From the NCBI GenBank assembly GCA_038503075.1, contig JBCAML010000014.1, forward strand, positions 1,240,001-1,304,000: a stretch of DNA of 64,000 nt, given 5' to 3'. The translations under genes and the position numbers were made by a program. Below are positions 36,219 through 48,400 of the stretch, one piece after another; positions within the stretch are counted from its first letter, which is position 1; each line of letters opens with the position of its first letter. Under the pieces are notes generated by a model. That model did no database searches. It was not told the DNA's origin and worked only from the letters and a program-made list of their open reading frames with translations. Origin of the DNA: Gyromitra esculenta (Eukaryota > Ascomycota > Pezizomycetes > Pezizales > Discinaceae).

Positions 36219-38494
36219 ATGACCGCCGTGGCGCAACCACCGAATTTCCATTCCGGCCCTAGGTCATGGGGTGGTGGACAGAGTAACATCAATTCTATGA
36301 CTGCCGATGAAGTAGCGCGAATCTTTATCAAAGGCTCTCAACGAACATCTGGTGCTTCTTCAATATCATCATCAACATCATCTATCACTTCCGATAGCTC
36401 GAACGGGGTTTGGGGAAATTCGCTTAACGGGAAGAAGAAAGGGACAGGTCGAGGAGGAGTAAGAACTGTTTCGAACGGAGGCTGGCCTGGAAAACCTGAC
36501 ATCATGAGGGGGGTCCCTGGGGGCGCTAATGGGCACGCCGGCTCATCCGTATCCAGCTCGCCAATAAACTCGATGCACCAGGCCATGCCTATACTTCCAT
36601 CACAGCACCTAATGTCCAATAATCAGTCTCAAGTCAACGGGGGTCAGCAGTCACAAAGTAGTTCTTTTTTGATGCTGCAGCCTCTCAACGGGACGTTCGA
36701 TCGAAAATTCATTCCACTGCCTTATCATCCTGACACCTTGCGTATCGGCCGCCAGACCAACGCCAAGACCGTACCTACACAGAGCAACGGCTATTTTGAC
36801 TCTAAAGTTTTATCTAGGCAACATGCTGAGGTATGGGCAGATAAGGCTACTGGTCGCGTATGGATTCGCGACGTCAAGTCATCCAACGGCACATTCGTCA
36901 ATGGCCAACGCCTATCGCAAGAAAATCGCGACAGTGAACCGCACGAACTCCGAGCAGACGACGTACTGGAGCTAGGAATCGATATTGTGGGAGAAGACAA
37001 CAAATCTATCATACATCACAAGGTTGCTGCAAGGGTTGAATATGCTGGGATGCAGTCGTCCAATCTTGGAAGCTTTGAGGTAAACTTTGGGGATCTCGAT
37101 TCTATAGGGGGTGGCTCTTTAATGAACTCTCAAATGAATCACGTGTCTCTACAGAACAACAGTATGCGAGGTCGATCCGGTTCACAAGGCTCTCGGAGCT
37201 CGGCAATGAATGTTAATGGGGGCATGAATCATCGGCAAGCCCCCATGATGCTTGCACCAGTCACCATGGAGATGGTTGTCAAGAAATTGAACGTGAGTCG
37301 TACCTCGGTTGGGCTCTACGTTTTCGGCCCATGCTGACTACCGTGTTACAGTACGAACTCCAAATTGCGAAACAGCAATCGCATGATCTTCAACGAACTT
37401 CGGAATTCTTCGACGTTCTTCTTTCGCCAAAGCCTACTGCCGAAGAATCTCAGAGCCATGTCGAAAACAAACCTCGAACAGAAGAAATCCCACTCTCCTA
37501 TTCGAATTCACCATCTTCTTTGCCCCCTCCTCCACAGCTAACCGGTTGGGAGCCACCACGGACGTCCCCTGCCCCGAGTAATGACAAGAACTTGCCTCCT
37601 AAACTAAAATCCGAGAAAACAGCAAAACCAGATTCGGCTAACCCTCCGACACAGCTCCTTTCTCTTGTTGATGATCTAGCTAAGACTCGCAAAGAACTTG
37701 ATGCCAAGACAGCACGGGTAAAGGATCTCGAAGATGCACTGAAAAGAGAAAAGAGTGCACGTGAGGTAGCGGAAGACCGTGCTGCACAATTAGAAACGGC
37801 TTCTATAGTTTTGAAAGGAACTTCTCGAGAGAGGCCTCATGGAGAATTCGAGGCCGAGAAGGTTCTGGCTGATGAGAAAGTTGAAATGGATGATACAGAC
37901 ACCATTTGTGGTGATGATGAGAAATCGTTGGACGGACAGCCTATGGAGGATGAAGTCCACCTTGAAGACAACGCTCTGGAGATCAAGGTTGATCCGTCTG
38001 CTCTGGCAGCAGCGGAGGCAGCGAACCGGCTCCAAAGACGTGTCGAGGAGATGATGTTGGAACTGCAATTAGCAAAAGCTGAAATCGAAGCTTACAAGCT
38101 CCGAACAGAGGCCGCAGAGGAAGAGAGTGCCAAGACGAGGAAGACCCTCGCCGAAATGATCGAGGATATCAAAAGAGAAGAGGAAGCTCGAAAAGCCCGG
38201 GAACGACAGTCTGGAAGCCAGACCGAATCAGTAGCTGTCCGAAACGCAGGCATGCAATCCATTGATATGGCTCAGGGTGGTGTTATGGTGACAGCAATCA
38301 ACGGTACCGTAAAACAGAGCGATATCGGAAAGAAGCTTCCGAACGGCACCGTCATAGCCCCAGAGGATCTAGCAAGGACCTCCTTGGTATTATCAAAACG
38401 GAATGCAGCACCCTACGTCAGCGTCATCGGAGTGATGCTGCTTGGCGTAGGAATGATGGCTGTCCTCAATTCATGGCAGAAAGGGGAACGTTAG
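36219..38494 (+). CDS. FHA-domain tail-anchored protein, SLMAP/PRO45/Far9-10 family (STRIPAK component)
   Basis: Predicted phosphothreonine-reading subunit of the STRIPAK complex, homologous to SLMAP, Sordaria PRO45 and yeast Far9/Far10, involved in cell fusion and development in filamentous fungi. Exons: 36219-37292 and 37352-38494; 738 residues, phase-0 junction KLN|YELQ. The FHA domain lies at about 150-280: RIGR at 175-178, SRQH at 199-202, SSNGTF at 221-226, all expected phosphopeptide-binding positions. Two coiled-coil stretches follow (about 470-530 and 600-660; DDLAKTRKELDAKTARVKDL, VEEMMLELQLAKAEIEAYKL). The tail anchor is at about 713-729 (YVSVIGVMLLGVGMMAV) with a short basic end (NSWQKGER). 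The N-terminal 140 residues are Ser/Gly/Asn-rich. TM plus FHA order matches PRO45. Confidence 0.92.
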
Positions 38495-39397
38495 ATTTTT
38501 TTTTCCATGAGCTTCTGATTTGGATTGCTGTTTTCTACTATTAAACCGGGGTGTCCGTGTTCGTGTTCGATATAAATATATACATAAAAGTTCGGGAGGT
38601 ATTGGGGCGCTGGATTGTGGGGTGGGGGGTATTATTGGGAAAGGCATATGGGTTTCTTCTGGTTCGTTGGTCACCCTTGGGGCTACTACTACTGTTCGTT
38701 CTATCATCTGTACCCTTTCTTTTGTCTCTGTATTAGCTCTGCAACACTCGTTTTCCTTTCCCTTCCTTCCCTTTGTTGATCTTCATTCCCCGGGTTGTAC
38801 TTTTTCTCTTAGTTTCTGTTCATCTAGGTGTGTTTGTGTATCTTGATGATTAGCTCGTGGCGTTCTCTCACTCATCTTTTCCCTCTGTCTTGCAAATGCC
38901 TTTTTTGTGAAATGTAATTGCTATCTTTTCTCTATGGCATTGGTCCGGTTATTATTTTTCTTTTGGGGACAAGCAGGATCGGGATTTGGGACGTGATACA
39001 TGTTGGGCTGATGGATTGATTGACTGATGCGTGGGTTGACTAACTACTGGTAGAGGGTTGTATTTCCGTTACAAGTTTTTTCGGTTTCGATTTTGGATTT
39101 ATTCTTTTGGGTTATTGTTGCCGCAGCTTGGTTTGGTGATATCTACTTAGTATTTATTTTTTATAACTTTCTATCTATTTCTTGTTACTTCGTCTTTTAC
39201 TTTACATACTATTATTATACTTTGCGGGTGCTATCATGATTTCGAGTATTTGAGATCTTCGCTGTGGGTTAATCGGGTCGGGATCGGGATCGGGATCCGG
39301 TCGGGTGGATATATTGGTGCAAGTAAAAGGGAGAGGGAGCAAATGAATTGTGCACTCTCTGCAGACTCCGTCCGATTTCCAACTTCCCACCCACCCA
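38495..39397. other. Convergent intergenic region
   Basis: 0.9 kb between the 3' ends of the FHA gene (+) and LIP2 (-), T-rich, with a (GATCGG)n-like patch at about 39278-39300. No gene seen. Confidence 0.5.
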
Positions 39398-40126
39398 CTA
39401 CCACGACGCCGCGGGTGATGACACAATCTTCGAAATCTCGAGCTCCTCCAGCCTTTTGACCTCTCCGCAACCAACCAGCCTTGCGACCTCCTCACTAAAC
39501 GCACCACCTACCTCTTCCACGCTCGTTCCCATCACACCCTCCCTCTCAAACGACCATGTATCCATCCCCTCCAGCCCACACGGAATAATTCTATTAAACC
39601 AATCCATATTGGTAGATACATTTAACCCGACGCCATGGCTCGTGATATTCCTCCTCATATGCACCCCAACCGCAGCAATTTTCCTCGTCGCGCTTGTCCA
39701 CACGCCTGTATTCTCCGTCGTGAATGCCTGGATCCCATATCGCCCACATGTGCCAATTAGCGCTCTTTCAAGCGTGCGCACGTAGCAGCGCGGTGTGAGG
39801 CCGTGAGTTTTAAGATCAAGTATCACATAGGCTGTTAATTGTCCAGGGCCATGGAACGTTGTTTGGCCCCCGCGAAGCGTCGTGTGGACCTCTGCGCCAT
39901 AGGAAGTGAGCTGGGTCAGTAATTCGGGGGTCAGGAGCTCGCGTTCACGACGTCCGAGCGTGTAGACGGGATTGAATTCGCTGGTGAGGATTGTGGGTGC
40001 TGGGGCTGGGCGAGACGGGTTGGCTTTGGAGAGGAGGAAGGCGTTGACAAGCTGGGATTGGATGTTCGTGGCGTGGCTGTAGGTACAGCGCCCGAGATGG
40101 ACATGAAGCATCCGTAAGGGAGACAT
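39398..40126 (-). CDS. LIP2: Octanoyl-ACP:protein N-octanoyltransferase (LipB/Lip2)
   Basis: Transfers octanoate from mitochondrial acyl carrier protein to lipoyl domains, the step before sulfur insertion by lipoyl synthase. Single exon, 242 residues, usual length for the family. Signature RGGQTTFHGPGQL at 85-97; catalytic pair Lys149 (ATRKIAAVGV) and Cys183 (RIIPCGLEG). GLNVSTNMDWF precedes the cysteine as in LipB. No strong mitochondrial presequence is visible at the first ATG; an arginine near the start (MSPLRMLHVHLGR) is weakly amphipathic. An upstream reading frame is blocked, so import probably uses this N-terminus. LIP5, which acts next in the pathway, lies 3.9 kb upstream on the same strand. 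Confidence 0.95.
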   Translation of the reverse strand: MSPLRMLHVHLGRCTYSHATNIQSQLVNAFLLSKANPSRPAPAPTILTSEFNPVYTLGRRERELLTPELLTQLTSYGAEVHTTLRGGQTTFHGPGQLTAYVILDLKTHGLTPRCYVRTLERALIGTCGRYGIQAFTTENTGVWTSATRKIAAVGVHMRRNITSHGVGLNVSTNMDWFNRIIPCGLEGMDTWSFEREGVMGTSVEEVGGAFSEEVARLVGCGEVKRLEELEISKIVSSPAASW

Positions 40127-41652
40127 GAAGACTGGAGGATTCGTTTGAAGATAGCATCGTGATAGTTAAATGCTGGGGAGGGGGGGCTGGAGTAAATGCA
40201 CCTGGGGGAGACCGAGTGAAGTGTGGTGAAATTGATCTGATAAGATAAGATTTTATATCTAGTGCGGAACTTGCCATTCACGTTCGTATTCTGCTATTAA
40301 CCTCACTTCAGGCATTTTATTAGCCCTAGGTTCTTTTGTAATTATGAAAACATTAGTCTTGTGTCTAGTCCATACTGCTAGAAGCTATGCTCTGTACTAC
40401 ACAGTAAGCTGGCATAAGGAGTGTGAAGCCGGACACGGGAGTATTGAATGTCCCCAGCCGACAAGCTTCCACCCGCAAAAATGTTAATACATATGAGATT
40501 AACATCCCTAATATGGCAACGGATCCGTTCTTGTCGTTACTACATGTACACGTATATACCCATCAATCGGAATAAGCTTAAGATATACCCTTAACATCCC
40601 ATCTAGCGGCTAGCAAATAAAACAAGGTTGGTTCTGGTACATTTATCAATCAGATTAATCGTGTTTGTAGGTTGAGAATTAAAGCAAGATTAAGTTAGCC
40701 TCTAAGCTTGAAAAATTGCTTTATTGATTGGGAAGGTGGTGTCCGGGACGACGATTTTGGGTAACCGGATTTTGAAAAATGGTCCTTAAAGATGGCTAGA
40801 AGTAGATAATATTCCCTTACGATTGATCATACTCATACAGTATCACTCGCTATAGCTCTTGATTTTATAGTTGAAAATGTCACATCTTAATTGGCTGGTG
40901 GGCGTTCAGCGCGAGTTAACACATCACTGATAATCAAATGGGCTTCAGCAGCCCAGGTATTTAGTGCTTTAAATCGGTCATACTGTTATATACAATGACA
41001 GTTTTTGACTGCAACTCGTTCTCGGCCTTAGGTGAATTTTGTTTTCGGTAGTTTATTTAACACTTACCTCGAAATCAAAATGAGAGATTTCGGGATAGGT
41101 CTTCTTATGAATGATTAATTTTATTTAATTCTACTCTTATCAACGTTACTAAATAGTTAGGTGCGTGAAATTTATAGTCACTGTGCAGCCAACGAGAAAC
41201 GTTAATTTTTTAGGATGACCAACACTATCCCCTAGACTGTAACCAGTCTCTTTTGGGACTGGTTTAAATTTTACCTAACCCTCGAGCTTCTATCGGTTAT
41301 ACCACGGCCATCCCTCAGTTACCCATTGATTTTGTAGATAAGAGATAGAGAAGAAGGCAATTGATCTTCGATAAAATTTCCATATCTGTAGAAGTCCAGA
41401 GAAGATTCTGAAGGTAGGGCTTCAATTGTGACGTACTAGATCTACTCAGGCAAGATAAATATTCTAGACTTCTCTTGGTTTTTTTTCCCAGAGGTTTGGT
41501 GGCTCGAAGCTTGACAAGGTTTCTGTTTTCAGAAGAAAAAGCTAATTGTTGTGGTTGCCACGTTAGGCGGACCTATGGCTATGAACAATAATGCGCGATT
41601 TATTCTAGATCACAATATCTCAGTATGAAATGACTTAGAGCTCGCAAATATA
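40127..41652. other. AT-rich gene-free stretch
   Basis: No ORF with family similarity; enriched in TA-containing words. Part of the 3.9 kb gap between LIP2 and LIP5. Confidence 0.45.
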
Positions 41653-41843
41653 CAGCTTGACGCGGGTGGATGGCGAACACGGTATAATGACGGACAGGAG
41701 TTAGGTCTTGACAGGACTATTAAGAGGGTACAGGACTATAATAAGGGTACAAAAAATCAGTACCATCCCAATAGTCCTTGCTAAGCCCTGACCCCTATTC
41801 GCCATTAGACCGTGTTCGCCATCCGCCCATGTCACGCTACTAG
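41653..41843. mobile_element. Foldback MITE with long terminal inverted repeats
   Basis: A near-palindromic element of about 190 bp. GGATGGCGAACACGGT at 41668-41683 is perfectly inverted at 41809-41824, and the pairing continues imperfectly for about 75 bp per arm (AATGRCGRA, then AGGACTATT...GGTAC). The left arm contains two near-copies of GGACTATWAWRAGGGTAC. Ends are probably CAGCTTGACGCGGG and CTAGTAGCGTGACATGGG, flanked by TA/TATA on both sides, which would fit a TA target duplication of a Tc1/mariner-type transposase. No coding capacity; mobilisation in trans is inferred. Confidence 0.75.
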
Positions 41844-44073
41844 TATATATCACGTGGATAAAAAATATCCTTTCTAAAAGGTTCTTAAATCTACTCCCAA
41901 ATCATGCCTGAATACATGTATCACTATTCTTAGTCTATGGGAATGAGTTCTACAATGGCCATGCTCCCCGTTTAAAAAGTGATACAGCTTGAGCTAGTAA
42001 GAATTACGCAGTTGCGTTGAATCATAGACCTCAATTAAATTACCTGTCATAATACTTATATACGTATACTACTAGCTGCAAATTTCTATGAACATAACTA
42101 GAAAAGCCCTTAAATAGCGAGTCTTTAGACCAGTGACTACTATATTTATAGCGGAAATTATTGTATTAAATATCATGGCCAATTCTCAACTCTTCGTTCT
42201 AAAAGGTTTACTAATGTCTCGTCATTCCAGAGTTTTGGGATTCTAGGATTCTAAGAGTCGAAACCGCTGTTCTAGCAAGTTAATTGCTATTCTTGGTGCT
42301 GCTTTCCTAAGGGACGCATCTGGCTAATCTAAAAATCTAAAAGTCATGATTTCCTGACGCTGCTTTGCACTCTTAAAGCGGGATCGTTGGTTGGGTTGTA
42401 GTTAGTTAGGGTGTATAGGTGCTTACGCCTTATTAACACTTAGGTCTAAAATAAATCAAACCATTTGCTCACAGCCATGATCTTGCATCACTGCGGAATA
42501 CTCTATTCACTTCCCCGTCGCAGGCTCGCAGGTTGTGGGGCCGCGCGTGCAGCGGCGTATCTCGCGAGGGGTAATATCAAAGTGAGGGTTATTGGCCCGA
42601 CTTACCGAGAACCAGAAATCGTTTGCAATTTTGAAACCACCTTTGCAATTCATGGGTACCTCCGATCAAGACGGTTGCTCAATTTTTGCTCATAAATTTT
42701 GGTGTTGGAGAAGCTTCCTAATATGTGACGGACGCGCATATATGGATCGGAAGCAGTGAGGACTGGAAGCGTTCGCTGACGACTCCGGGCTCGGGAGACA
42801 AAGGCTTTAGCTGTTATATAGGGCGTGATATAGCTGAGCTATTCAAGAATTGATTCACGCTATCGAATATATCTAATAGTTGGCTGTCGAGAATGATGAA
42901 TAGATTCGTGCATCTAGATCTGCACTATGGTAAAGAAAAGAAGAGAAAGGAAAACTAAGCATGGGCATCAATCAAGCCCCTATATATATACTCCATATAA
43001 AGCCATATAAGCCGGTATGGTTTTGTTCACGCCATAACTTCCGTTGCATGGGATATTCTTGTACCCATTCAAAAACAATGAAACTGCATGTATAATTTAA
43101 AATAAAATAAAAAGCCATTAAGCCGGGCTATGGGGGTTTTTTGGGCGCCGAATAGATTGGCTCGAGCAACCCCCATAGTAGCTAAATCTTCTAGCCGAGC
43201 CTGTATCCCGTCGGAGGACGTGAACCCTAGTGAGCCTATGGATATATATAATATATCCAACATTGGTCAAGAAAGATGATCGAGTGATCAATTATGATGT
43301 TAGATACATGAGGTTGGTGAACGGGGCCCAAACCACGGGGGCAGCCATTGCCCGAGAATATATGGTGGTTTTTGGGCAATGATAGGAGAATGGAATTATC
43401 TATTAGTCAAATAAAGGTGATAGGAAGGTAGGAAGATTCATCATATATATAACGATGCTGATGAGTTCGGGATATCGATCGTGAGACAAAACGTATCTCT
43501 AGAATCTAACTTGATTAGTGACAATATAATACCCTTGCGTTGAGCGGTGTGAAATTTTCGGATGGGTTATGGAATGGGGCATTCAACGAGCTATGAAATA
43601 CTGTCTAGCTGTATTAAAATATCCGTTCTGTTTCAAGTTAATACTCTAATAATACTCGGGTAGCGATCTGAAAAAACAACGCTTAAGTTGCGCATGTATC
43701 CCTTAAGCATGGTTTCCTGGATCGCCGCCCATATAACGTTGAAACTGGCTATGTATGGTAATGGAAAAAACCGAAAGTGTTCGTACTGATGACCAAAAAC
43801 TCTTTCGATTTCATGAAAGATTGTAGTCCTAGTTCCAATCCTGCTAGTGCTGTCGCAAAACCACCTGAAATACATCTAGTAAGACAGGAGGAGAATGTAA
43901 GATGAAATGTGTTGAATCGCCAATAAGTCTTACACCTTTCAAAGCCAAAACCAAACTCCATAAACCTGACGCCCGTTGAAAGGCCCCTAAATTTTGTATA
44001 TATAAAAGCCGTCGAAAAAGCGAAAAAAAATAAGAAGAAAACCAACTGAAATTCTCCAAGCTGTATGAATTAA
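41844..44073. other. AT-rich gene-free stretch
   Basis: 2.2 kb. The 76-codon ORF at 42465-42695 contains AAYLARGNIKVRVIGP, which faintly recalls a nucleotide-binding fold, but there is no supporting exon on either side. Otherwise nothing supported. Confidence 0.4.
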
Positions 44074-45453
44074 CTAGTTAAGACCGATATTGCCCAACTT
44101 CCCGTCCTTAGTCGCCTCCATTACAGTTGCATTCTTGCTGGCCCTTTTCTTAAGGACATTCTCAATGAATGCCTCACCAGCTTTATAGCTGCTTCTGACT
44201 AACGGCCCACTAGCAACGTACAGGAAGCCCATTTCGAGAGCCTTAATACGCCAGCTCTCAAATGCTTCGGGAGTGATATACTCAGTCACTTTCATGTGAC
44301 GCTTCGTAGGGCGCATGTATTGTCCAAAAGTTACAACATCTACATCAATTTTGCGGAGCTCTATTTTAATCATGTCAATATTATATGTTTTAGAGATGAA
44401 TATAAACGGAGATGAGACAAACCTCGAAGAGCATCCATGAGCTGATTTTCAGTTTCACCCAACCCAAGCATAATACTTGTCTTCGTAATCAGACCTGGCT
44501 TGCTTGACTTTGCTGTCTCCAGGACCTTTAAACTTTGCCTAAACTTCGCCCTTCGATCTCTCACCATTGGTGTGAGCTCTTCGGTTGTCTCGATATTATG
44601 TGCGTAGACATCTAGTCCACTCCTTGCAACATGAGCCACAGCTTCCAGATCGCCCATAAAGTCCCCGGTCAACGCTTCGACTAGTATATGCGGTGCCTTT
44701 GATTTAATCTTTGAGATTGTCTCTGCAAAGTGACGACTCCCACCATCGGCAAGATCGTCGCGATCAACGGAAGTTAAAACGACGTATCCGAGGCCCCAGC
44801 GTGATAGTGCCTCCGCTGTGTGTTCAGGTTCGTGAGGGTCTAGCGGAGGTGGACGACGTGATGTCTTGACAGAACAGAAACGACAACCACGTGTACAAGT
44901 GTCTCCCATGAGCATAATTGTTGCAGTAGCGGCAGACTTATCAGATCCACCCCAACAATCCGAAATGTTGGGACATCGGGCTTCCTCGCATACTGTTTTG
45001 GGGGGCTCATTTATTAGTGAATCCTTTAAATTGAACTACGAGAGGTATATTACCTGTATGTAGGTTTAAACCTCTCAAGTCATTTTTAATTTTATTATAG
45101 TTCGCTCCCATTGGCACAGATGTTTTGAGCCAATCCGGCAATCTAACAATTTCTTTTCCATTCTTATCAACCACTGTCCTAACGCCTCTGGGTGCTCCAC
45201 CCTTAAGATCTATTGCTAACGCCTCCTCGGCTGACAATGGTTCCTCTTTCGCACCACTAACAAAATCCGAAAAAGATGGGCCGGTGTTTAGCTTATCGGT
45301 GAACGATGTTGCTTTCCGTTTAGTAATACCCTTTGGTGCAGTGGTAGCTGAAGCAAGGGACCGTGACAATGCTGGGACAAGTAGCCTGGGGGCGTAAAGG
45401 CAGCGGAACTGGGAAGTAGCCCGTAGGACCGTGAATGATTTTAACGACGCCAT
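44074..45453 (-). CDS. LIP5: Lipoyl synthase, mitochondrial (LipA/Lip5)
   Basis: Radical SAM enzyme that inserts two sulfurs into octanoyl groups on E2 and H proteins. Exons on the minus strand: 45453-45054, 44992-44423, 44360-44074; 418 residues, phase-1 junctions. An N-terminal presequence is likely ([20 protein letters not shown], Arg/Ser-rich, no acids). Auxiliary cluster CX4CX5C: Cys135, Cys140, Cys146. Radical SAM CX3CX2C: Cys166, Cys170, Cys173. The conserved C-terminal RSSY serine ligand of the auxiliary cluster is at 379-382. All metal ligands are therefore present. The first intron falls exactly before the auxiliary cluster ([10 protein letters not shown]). Retaining it would remove both clusters, since the intron frame hits a stop soon after [11 protein letters not shown]. 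Confidence 0.96.
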
Positions 45454-48400
45454 CTTTATGCGTTAACTAACAGAAGAAAATAGGAATAGGAGAGGGTGAA
45501 ACCGAATATATTCACTGGCCGTGGTTCGTGATGTGGCAAGAGAATTACTCGCTACCAGGTAAGCGCGGGACAGAGTAATAACCAATTAGTCATCCCTGGA
45601 AAAGGTAAAGGCCGGGTAACGACTAACTTGGTAGTCCCGGCAAATAAGGTTTTTGAGCCGCAGGTCCCGTCACCGTGGACCCGGTAACGTGTCCCTGCTT
45701 CCGAATCCATTAAGCCACAATCAACAAAGAGCCATACAGATGGAATTCTCCTTTAATCCGACGCCAGCATTCAGATGGCTTGCTCAAGTGAGCGGCCCTC
45801 TTATTTTGGTGATGATAGCCTTTCAACTGGCTATGAAACCGAGAACGCCCCTTTTGAAGTTACCATGAAAAATGGCGTTTTTTTTCCTTCAAGGATTCTA
45901 ACACCTACTCGGGCAGAACTACCCCAAGCACTCATCAATACCATCTTAGGATCTGGTAGGCGGTCTGTCAAAAAATTACCGAATTTTTCTGTTGATATTT
46001 TCACCTACCAACGCCTTTTAGTCTTTATTACAGATTTGTCACCTTCAGGCGCGTAGAGCCGTGCATTATTACCCTGTACTTCCAATCCCGACATCAGCGA
46101 ATGAAGAATAGGGTCGAAAAACTACTTTCAATATTTTAAGGATTTTAATAACTAGGATTTTTGCCCTAGGGTTAAAAATGAGTGAGAGAGTCTCCCAGAT
46201 ACCTCAGGGGGGAAAAAATTTCGGTTGCTCACTACCAAAGAAAAATTCCCTCGCTGTTTGTGAGAACTTTCTACTCTTATACACTAACTAATTCTCTCCA
46301 TAATCCACTAGTTTCTATGGACGTTTATGTGTTTTCGACTCTAGAGACGAAAAGTTTGCAGTACACGTGCACACCACTTTTTCCCTCCAACGAGATCCCA
46401 AATTACCGAGTGGTTAATGTCTTAGCCAAGATAACTAATCCTTCATCGCTGGCATCAGTCGCTTCTGGCTAAGACGTTAATTTCTCTATAAAGGGAGATC
46501 AGAACTCGTTTGACTGATGACATATCTGCATTCTGGAACCCGTTGAACAGGAATGAAATGTGGGAAAAGTCTATTCAGGGGTTAATAGCGCCAGGTCGGC
46601 TCTGTGGACATTCTAGACATATTTTCAAATTAGTCTAAGGCCGAGATACTTATCGCCTGGTTATTGGTCTAGCCATAACCCCAAGCGGGCATAATCGTGC
46701 AGTGGACCTAAATAATTTGGTGAGGTGGTTCGTTGCCAGAAAACGACTAAATTTTCTGAAGAGTCGTGTTAAAAACTTAGCATTATAGCTAGGGTTTACT
46801 TAGGCTGGAACTAAAAACTGATCTGAAATACATAGATACCCACGGATTGATTCCGAACTCACGCCCCTGATCAAAATGAGTGTTCTTCCTGGTAGTAGGT
46901 GTTTTCCTTAGCCCGACCTCGTTTATGTATGCGGAACCGAACCGCTTACAGAGCCTGTTTAAAATAGAGCTACGTGTGCATAAAATCCGCAGCTCTTCGT
47001 TGCCGAACAAGATCTAATTTCGCAAAGAAGATAGGGATTCTGATGAGAAAATTAATAAATTAACGAAAGAGAATGTATAGGAAAATATCGTAACCATTTT
47101 ACTAAAGGGCATCAACTCACCAAGAAAAAGGGAACTGGCTTAAACTCACAAACTTGCTAGGTAATTTGATTCGGGAATCTGCATCTGGGTGCAGAGTTAT
47201 ATGGGAACGGTTATGCCTCAATAGGAAATCAAAAAGCTTTTCCCTTGAAAAAAGGTGAGGGAGATCGAATGCTCCTCTAAGACGAACATTAGGTGAGCCA
47301 TGTAATACTTAATAAAAGCCCCTCGAATGTGCCGGTTACTGCAGCTAGACCGAACACGAGCACGATGTACTCGATCGGATTTTAATAAGTTTTGATGTTA
47401 GTACGAGGTGAAAGTTCAGCCAACGCTATCGATCGCAACATTTAGGCCTCGTTAGCATTCCTTGTTTTTCCCTACTCCCTTTTGATGACAACTGATTATT
47501 TTCTTCTCAGATGCATGGCCAAGCAAGAATCTAGTATAGTAGTCTTATACTTTCCAGTATTTTTCAGCCTTTCATTACAACCCGTCCACCGCCTCTTCGA
47601 GCCTATTTGTTATGCTGAGGCCACGCATCCAGAGCAAAAGCATATGTATCTCCACCCGAGATCTAAAGAATAACTACTGATCGTTCGTGACCGATATCCG
47701 ATGACCACTTTCCTGCACATAAGTAGGAGGAGGAGCAGGAGGAGGAGAGTGCATCAAAACTTGACGAACTTTTGAATACTGTCATTGAAGCAAGTGAGTA
47801 TGTCATATTGCGGAATAAGTGGGGTTTAGTTACTCTGTATTACTTACTATCTTGATATCACATCTACAAAGCTTGGTTGTGTCAGGGGATTCAGGATTAA
47901 ATGACGACAGATCGTTTAGAATCGGCCGACTACGTCGAAGGATGTGGGTATGTTGAATTCTAGAACATGCTATGCACATACAGGAAAAATTCTAGTAAGC
48001 CCGCTCCAGACTTCTTTTGCTTTTTCGATGATGTTCAGCCTTTTGTGCGTTGTTCGTATGAAGGCTTTGCCAACCAAGGAGTATGATTTCAAAATCAAGC
48101 CACTGATCTGGTGTTCGCCGACTTCCTTCCAGGGGAGATTATTAACTCGGCTTTGATTGCCCGTCAGTTCTAATGTAAGTCGTCAGCGTTTCAGGTTTGA
48201 GCTTAACACAAAGAAACGTACGTGTATTGGTGTTGTAGGCTCCAGATCATTCCCTAGGGCGTAAGCAGTCACAGCGTAACCGGTACAGTGCTTTGGGGGC
48301 GAGCGCAACCGGTAACAAAAAGCGAGCCAGGTTTTTAGTTTGCATGACAGAAACTGCCAGGCTAGAGAGGTTTATTTTTTCTCACCTATAGGACCATGAT

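Noticed and set aside
42465..42695. Possible Rossmann-like fragment (AAYLARGNIKVRVIGP)
   Set aside because: The glycine pattern is incomplete, there is no flanking exon, and the surrounding DNA looks decayed.
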